In this document: in pieces, positions 16,023 through 20,234 of the stretch
Layout: the number at the start of each line of letters is the position of its first letter
Numbering within the stretch: the first letter of the stretch is position 1
DNA from: Nitrospiraceae bacterium
GTDB lineage: Bacteria > Nitrospirota > Nitrospiria > Nitrospirales > UBA8639
Length of the DNA stretch: 20,234 bases
Direction of reading: 5' to 3'
Assembly: GCA_003523945.1 (NCBI GenBank)
Contig: DOFS01000515.1
Span: forward strand, 3,755 to 23,988
Notes under the pieces: generated by a model
Told to the model about the DNA's origin: nothing
Databases searched by the model: none
Seen by the model: only the letters and a program-made list of their open reading frames with translations
Translations under genes and position numbers: made by a program

Positions 16023-16829
16023 TTAGGTTGATAGGGTGAATAGGGCATAGTAGTAAAAGACCGGGCCGGTAAACAGCAAGCTATCGACGCGATCTAGTAC
16101 TCCCCCATGTCCAGGAATGATTGTGCCTGAATCCTTAATACTCACGCTACGTTTGATCGCGGATTCTCCAAGGTCACCAAGGGCTCCGATTAAGGCCATG
16201 CCCATGCCGAGAATAGCGCATTCCCACAACGAGAAAAAAGGGAGAAACCAAAAGTGGCTTATGAGGGCTCCGGTTAGGGAAAAGAAAACCCCTCCGATCA
16301 ACCCTTCAATCGTTTTTTTTGGGCTCAATGTTGGTGCCAGGGCATGTTTTCCAAGAGATAAGCCTACGACAAATCCACCGGTATCAGCCAACCAAGTGAT
16401 AGCTAACACAAAAAAGATCAAGGCGATTCCATGAGGGAGTTGCCGGAGGAGTATGAAATGCCCGAGCAGAACCACGACATAGAGTATCCCAAAGGGATAG
16501 GCCACCCATGAGGGAAGTCGTTGCCTCATGGCAGTCGGGGAAATGAAAAAGCCTGCTAAAATGATCACGACGATTCCCAGAAGCCAGGGGTTCAGGGCTT
16601 GAGAATATCCGGTATACATGGCAACGAGAAGGATAACGGCACCGAAACAGGAGGCCACCTTGGGGAAAAGTGTGCCAGTTGGTCCAAAGTAGAGCGTGAG
16701 AAATTCCCATAATGCGAGGAGGGAAGCTGTGCCGATCAGAAGGGAGAGCAGCCAGGGTGGCGAATAGCGAATTCCCCCATAGAGCAAGGGAATGAACACG
16801 ATGGCTGAATAGAGTCGACGGGGATCCAT
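16023..16829 (-). CDS. cdsA: Phosphatidate cytidylyltransferase (CDP-diacylglycerol synthase)
   Basis: 268 residues from ATG 16829, without a clear binding site. This integral membrane enzyme makes CDP-diacylglycerol from phosphatidate and CTP for phospholipid synthesis. The family signature is complete near the C-terminus, running from SAIKRSVSIKDSG (223-235) to IIPGHGGVLDRVDS (237-250). WLADTGGF (146-153) and LSPKKTIEGL (168-177) are also typical. About seven hydrophobic segments precede and surround these motifs. It lies 80 bp after uppS and 37 bp before dxr on the same strand. Confidence 0.95.
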   Translation of the reverse strand: MDPRRLYSAIVFIPLLYGGIRYSPPWLLSLLIGTASLLALWEFLTLYFGPTGTLFPKVASCFGAVILLVAMYTGYSQALNPWLLGIVVIILAGFFISPTAMRQRLPSWVAYPFGILYVVVLLGHFILLRQLPHGIALIFFVLAITWLADTGGFVVGLSLGKHALAPTLSPKKTIEGLIGGVFFSLTGALISHFWFLPFFSLWECAILGMGMALIGALGDLGESAIKRSVSIKDSGTIIPGHGGVLDRVDSLLFTGPVFYYYALFTLST

Positions 16830-16909
16830 TGTCTAAGGGGGTGAAAGGGGCAGTAGATTAGGTAATCGCGAATGAGGGTAAGAGGGACACGGAAGAGCCA
16901 CAGACCGCT

Positions 16910-17695
16910 TTATGGTGAAACGGTTTGAGTGATTCGGCCAAACCGACGCTCTCGTTTTTGATAATCGAGTAAGGCGAGAAGGGTCTCAGTGCGACGGAAA
17001 TCGGGCCAAAGCGTTTTGGTGAAATAGAGTTCCGTATAAGCAATTTGCCAGGGAAGGAAATTACTGATTCTCGCTTCTCCGGACGTGCGGATAAGCAAAT
17101 CGGGATCCGGGAGCCCCCATGTGCTGAGATATTGTTCAAATAATGACTCATTAATTTGGTCTGGTGTCAGCGATCCCATCTGAACTTCGATCGCGACTTT
17201 TCGAACGGCATCGACAATTTCGGCGCGTCCCCCATAGCTGAGGGCGACGGCCAGAGTGCGCTGGGTAAAATGCCGGGTTTCTTCGGCCACCTCCAAGGCC
17301 AGAGCCCGAACCGAAGCCGGCAGTTGTTCCAATCGTCCGATTGGCAGGAATCGGACCTGGCGCTCCTGAAAACGTTGGCGTTCCTGATTCAGGTATTGCT
17401 CAAGTAACCCCATGAGGAGGCGAATTTCAGAATGAGGGCGTTTCCAATTTTCCTGGGAAAAGGCATAGATGGTGATATAAGGGATTGCGAGATCATGTCC
17501 AATTTCCAGGACATCCTGAAGCGCGCGAAGCCCTTCCTTGTGACCGGCAATCCTCGGCAACCCTCGCTGCGCGGCCCATCGTCCATTGCCATCCATGATG
17601 ATCGCGATATGTCGAGGAAGGGATGTGAGGTCAAGTTGGTCTCGCAATTCGCCTTCGGCACCCTGCCTTGCTTCCCCCGCGTGAACTTCATCCAT
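16910..17695 (-). CDS. uppS: Undecaprenyl diphosphate synthase (cis-prenyltransferase)
   Basis: 261 residues from ATG 17695. It extends farnesyl diphosphate with isopentenyl diphosphate units to the C55 lipid carrier for cell-wall and polysaccharide synthesis. Motifs are IAIIMDGNGRWAAQRG with the catalytic Asp35, AGHKEG (50-55), YAFSQENWKRP (77-87), SYGGRAEI, and RTSGEARISNFLPWQ (203-217) followed by TELYF with Glu222. The first 26 residues are a polar, acidic extension, and no strong Shine-Dalgarno precedes the ATG, so a slightly later start (TTG at residue 17) is possible. It is first in the envelope operon, behind a strong promoter candidate. Confidence 0.96.
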   Translation of the reverse strand: MDEVHAGEARQGAEGELRDQLDLTSLPRHIAIIMDGNGRWAAQRGLPRIAGHKEGLRALQDVLEIGHDLAIPYITIYAFSQENWKRPHSEIRLLMGLLEQYLNQERQRFQERQVRFLPIGRLEQLPASVRALALEVAEETRHFTQRTLAVALSYGGRAEIVDAVRKVAIEVQMGSLTPDQINESLFEQYLSTWGLPDPDLLIRTSGEARISNFLPWQIAYTELYFTKTLWPDFRRTETLLALLDYQKRERRFGRITQTVSP

Positions 17696-17788
17696 TTGAA
17701 TTGCGCTGAAACCGATTGTGAGGGTGAGAACCGAGTTGCGATTTCGTTGAAATATTATGGAAACTAGGCGAATTTTTTAAACAATTTC

Positions 17789-17817
17789 AGTCTAATAATG
17801 AAAGGGATTCTTGTCAA
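17789..17817 (-). promoter_or_regulatory. Probable promoter of the uppS-cdsA-dxr-rseP-proS operon
   Basis: On the - strand, a perfect TTGACA (17817-17812), a 17-bp spacer and TAGACT (17794-17789, 4/6) fit a sigma-70 promoter. Transcription would begin near 17782, leaving about 85 nt before uppS. Confidence 0.6.
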
Positions 17818-17832
17818 ATGATTGATGAGACT

Positions 17833-17869
17833 ATTTCCATTGGAAATTGCGCCCATCTGGGAGATGGGC
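17833..17869. promoter_or_regulatory. Two adjacent inverted repeats in the uppS/tldD divergent region (possible operators)
   Basis: ATTTCC-ATT-GGAAAT (17833-17847) is a perfect 6-bp inverted repeat. Three bases on, GCCCATCT-GGG-AGATGGGC (17851-17869) is a perfect 8-bp inverted repeat. The second fills the spacer between the candidate -35 and -10 of tldD. No T run follows directly, so it does not look like a terminator. Regulator binding is an inference. Confidence 0.5.
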
Positions 17870-17875
17870 TATACT
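17847..17875 (+). promoter_or_regulatory. Candidate promoter for tldD-pmbA
   Basis: TTGCGC (17847-17852, 3/6), a 17-bp spacer and TATACT (17870-17875, 5/6) give a plausible sigma-70 promoter about 40 nt upstream of the tldD start. The weak -35 would suit an activated or regulated promoter. Confidence 0.4.
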
Positions 17876-17923
17876 TCGGTTTTTGTGTCTTCGAATACAG
17901 ACTTTTAATGGTAATTGAGGTCT

Positions 17924-19351
17924 ATGGTACCCAGCCTTTCAGACTTTGCCCTCCAAGAAAAAGATGTCCTTCTGGCCTTAAATAAGGCTACCGCGCGGGA
18001 TGTGGATTACGTGGATATGTATGTCGAGTCTTGCGTGACCGATTCCGTTTCCATGGAGGAAAGCCTCGTTAAGCGCGCAGTCAAAAGTATTTCCCAAGGG
18101 GCTGGCATTCGTGCGGTGGCTGGAGAAAGAACGGGATTTGCCTATTCAGATGATCTGTCTGTTCGAGACCTCGAAATTGCAGCTGATACGGCACGATACA
18201 TTGCAGATTCCCCTCAGGGGGATAACCCAATAGCCGTGACGCACCGCTCTCAACCCTCTAGCAATCTCTATCCATTGACGCAACCGCTTTCCGATATCAC
18301 AACAGAAAATCGAGTTGACCTTCTGAATAAAATTGACGTGGAAGCCAGACGGTATGATCCCCGAATTACCAAGGTCATGGCGTCTTTTAATACGGAACAA
18401 AAAATATTCTTAGTCATCAATTCCCAAGGTCAACTTGTGGGGGATATGCAACCTCTCTCTCGCCTCCAAATTACCTGTATTGCTGAAGATGGGGCCAATC
18501 GCCAAGTTGGGTCATATGGGGGAGGGGGACGCGTTGGATTTGCCTTTTACCTGGAACAGGATCGCGCGATGGAGTTTGCTAGAGAAGCTGCCCGCCAGGC
18601 CATAGTGAATTTGGGCGCGGTCGAGGCTCCGGCTGGAACCATGCCTGTCGTCTTAGGTGGTGGATGGCCCGGCATTCTGCTTCACGAAGCTATCGGCCAT
18701 GGGTTGGAGGCGGATTTTAATCGTCGCAAAACCTCAGCCTTTAGCAATCTGATCGGGCAGCCTGTGGCATCAGAATTCTGCACGATCGTAGATGATGGGA
18801 CGCTCCCATTTCGGCGTGGGTCCATGAATATCGATGATGAGGGGACGCCGACGTCTCGAACCATGTTAATTGAAAAGGGTATTTTGCGCGGCTATATCAC
18901 GGATCGGCTTAACGCCCGCTTGATGGGGATCCCGTTAACCGGAAATGGAAGACGGGAAGATTTCCGAAGTATTGTCCTGCCGCGTATGACCAATACGTTT
19001 ATGTTAGCGGGAGATTCGGATCCGCAGGATATCATTCGTTCGGTGAAAAATGGGTTGTATGCCGTGTCCTTTGGGGGCGGGCAGGTTGATATTACCAGTG
19101 GAAAATTTGTCTTTTCAGCCAGCGAAGCCTATCTCATCGAAGATGGGAAGGTGACCAAACCGGTCAAGGGAGCGACGTTGATTGGGAACGGTCCTGATGT
19201 GCTCAAGAAAGTTTCGATGGTTGGACATGATATGAAATTAGATGAAGGAATCGGGACCTGTGGAAAAGATGGTCAATCGGTTCCGGTCGGCGTGGGACTT
19301 CCTACCATTAAGATCGATGAAATGATCGTCGGTGGCACGGCGATGGGCTGA
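17924..19351 (+). CDS. tldD: Metalloprotease TldD
   Basis: 475 residues from ATG 17924, with GAGG just three bases upstream; TTG 17915 would add three residues. TldD is the catalytic subunit of the TldD/TldE heterodimeric zinc protease, which digests unfolded peptides. In E. coli it processes the microcin B17 leader and the antitoxin CcdA. The zinc motif is LLHEAIGHGLEADF, with His254, Glu255 and His259. The third ligand is Cys446 in GTCGKDGQS. Long blocks match E. coli TldD almost word for word, for example APAGTMPVVLGGGWPGILL and FGGGQVDITSGKFVFS. Length is typical. The partner gene begins 37 bp downstream. Nothing nearby looks like a peptide precursor, so the substrate is unknown. Confidence 0.97.
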   Translation: MVPSLSDFALQEKDVLLALNKATARDVDYVDMYVESCVTDSVSMEESLVKRAVKSISQGAGIRAVAGERTGFAYSDDLSVRDLEIAADTARYIADSPQGDNPIAVTHRSQPSSNLYPLTQPLSDITTENRVDLLNKIDVEARRYDPRITKVMASFNTEQKIFLVINSQGQLVGDMQPLSRLQITCIAEDGANRQVGSYGGGGRVGFAFYLEQDRAMEFAREAARQAIVNLGAVEAPAGTMPVVLGGGWPGILLHEAIGHGLEADFNRRKTSAFSNLIGQPVASEFCTIVDDGTLPFRRGSMNIDDEGTPTSRTMLIEKGILRGYITDRLNARLMGIPLTGNGRREDFRSIVLPRMTNTFMLAGDSDPQDIIRSVKNGLYAVSFGGGQVDITSGKFVFSASEAYLIEDGKVTKPVKGATLIGNGPDVLKKVSMVGHDMKLDEGIGTCGKDGQSVPVGVGLPTIKIDEMIVGGTAMG

Positions 19352-19388
19352 TGGATAACCCTCCTGTTTTGTTTCTTTCCATTTAATA

Positions 19389-20234
19389 ATGTCAAATCTG
19401 CCCACCACACATGGTGACCGTTTCCCGGAGTTGGCCGCCACGGTTCTCAAGCGAGCCAAGGCTTTAGGGGCGACGGAAGCGGATCTTCTTGTGGCTGAAG
19501 GAGATTCAGTCTCGGTACAAGTGCGTATGTCAGAAGTGGATCGGCTCTCAAAAGCGCGCGAGAAAGTGTTGGGGATTCGTGTGTTTTTTGGCAAACGCTC
19601 AGCCAGCTCTTCCACATCGGATTTTTCCAAAGCTTCGTTGGAGCGTTTGGTCAGTGACACATGTAGTTTGGCCAGAGCTGTGGTCGAAGATGAAACTTCA
19701 GGACTGCCAGCGCCGGACCAAATGGTGGTCGATATCCCCGACATGGATATGAAAGATGATAGGCAATTGGCAGTTGATGAGGAAATCGACCTGGCCAAGC
19801 GAACCGAACAATCCGCGTTTTCCGCAGATCCCCGCATCACCAATTCTGAAGGGGCCGAGTGTTCTGCCGGCTATGGATCGATTCTGTTAGCGAATTCCCA
19901 TGGGTTTGTTGGAACGTACGCCAGTTCTTCCTACTCACTTTCCGTGTCGCCCATCGCGTTAGACAGCCAGAATGGCGGGATGCAGCGGGACTATTGGTAT
20001 TCCGTAAAGCGTAAATTCCATGAATTGGATAGCCCGGAATCGGTCGGACAGGAGGCCGCTCGCCGAACCGTGAGGCGGCTAGGCAGTCGGGCCATTACGA
20101 CACAAGAAGTTCCCGTGATCTTCGATCCGGAAACGGCCAAAGGCCTCCTAGGCCATATTTCCTCAGCGGTATCCGGGTATTCCTTGTATAAGGGGGCCTC
20201 GTTTCTTTTGGGACAACTCGGAAAATCTATTGCT
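19389..20234 (+). CDS. pmbA: TldE/PmbA, partner subunit of the TldD protease (cut by window end)
   Basis: An open frame from ATG 19389 runs to the window edge without a stop, giving 282 residues of an expected 440-460. The start has no good Shine-Dalgarno. The order (MSNLPTTHGDRF... then AKALGATEADLLVAEGDSVS, VLGIRVFFGKRSAS, FSADPRITNSEGAE) is that of PmbA/TldE. As expected for this subunit there is no HExxxH motif; the active site comes from TldD. Also visible are NSHGFVGTYASSSYSLSV, QRDYWYSVKRKFHEL and VPVIFDPETAKGLLGHI. It lies 37 bp after tldD and almost certainly shares its transcript. Confidence 0.93.
   Translation, partial: MSNLPTTHGDRFPELAATVLKRAKALGATEADLLVAEGDSVSVQVRMSEVDRLSKAREKVLGIRVFFGKRSASSSTSDFSKASLERLVSDTCSLARAVVEDETSGLPAPDQMVVDIPDMDMKDDRQLAVDEEIDLAKRTEQSAFSADPRITNSEGAECSAGYGSILLANSHGFVGTYASSSYSLSVSPIALDSQNGGMQRDYWYSVKRKFHELDSPESVGQEAARRTVRRLGSRAITTQEVPVIFDPETAKGLLGHISSAVSGYSLYKGASFLLGQLGKSIA

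Noticed and set aside
17851..17869. The 8-bp hairpin before tldD as an intrinsic terminator
   Set aside because: No T run follows on either strand, and no gene ends there; both neighbours point away from it.
1..20234. A new defence, mobile or toxin-antitoxin system
   Set aside because: No transposase, integrase, phage gene, repeat array, toxin-like small gene pair or abrupt shift in base use was seen. Nearly every gene maps to a known conserved family.

Overview
The window reads as a stretch of a bacterial chromosome from the Nitrospira group (Nitrospirota) or a close relative. This is inference from gene content and protein sequence style: a PEP-CTERM/exosortase-type two-component pair (PrsK/PrsR), a GlrR-like sigma-54 activator, and the gene run uppS-cdsA-dxr-rseP-proS next to rplM-rpsI-argC-argJ. 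Base composition is roughly balanced. No phage, transposase, CRISPR array, tRNA or rRNA is visible. Nearly all of it is well-conserved housekeeping DNA, so no wholly undescribed system is claimed.

Left arm (1-6650, all + strand) holds two signalling units. The first is the tail of a histidine kinase, a coiled-coil envelope protein and a sigma-54-dependent response regulator in overlapping or abutting order. It matches the enterobacterial glrK-qseG-glrR (qseE-qseG-qseF) layout, and the regulator's C-terminal DNA-binding segment closely resembles E. coli GlrR. A likely terminator follows. About 670 bp without a recognisable gene come next, then prsK and prsR (membrane kinase and sigma-54 response regulator of exosortase/PEP-CTERM systems), coupled by a 4-base ATGA overlap.

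Middle (6705-11440, all - strand). Read in the direction of transcription, two DUF151/bifunctional-nuclease paralogues are followed by rplM and rpsI and then a strong hairpin terminator. After it come argC and argJ of arginine biosynthesis, which appear to have their own promoter and a leader of about 220 nt. That leader contains a small open frame and a REP-like repeat.

Right arm (11591-17817, - strand) is an envelope and isoprenoid operon, uppS-cdsA-dxr-rseP-proS, with a good TTGACA/TAGACT promoter in front of uppS. It covers undecaprenyl diphosphate synthesis, CDP-diacylglycerol synthesis, the MEP pathway and intramembrane proteolysis, with prolyl-tRNA synthetase last. Diverging from it on the + strand are tldD and its partner pmbA/tldE (cut by the window end), encoding a two-subunit metalloprotease. 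The divergent intergenic region has two adjacent perfect inverted repeats placed on the predicted tldD promoter, the clearest unexplained regulatory structure here.
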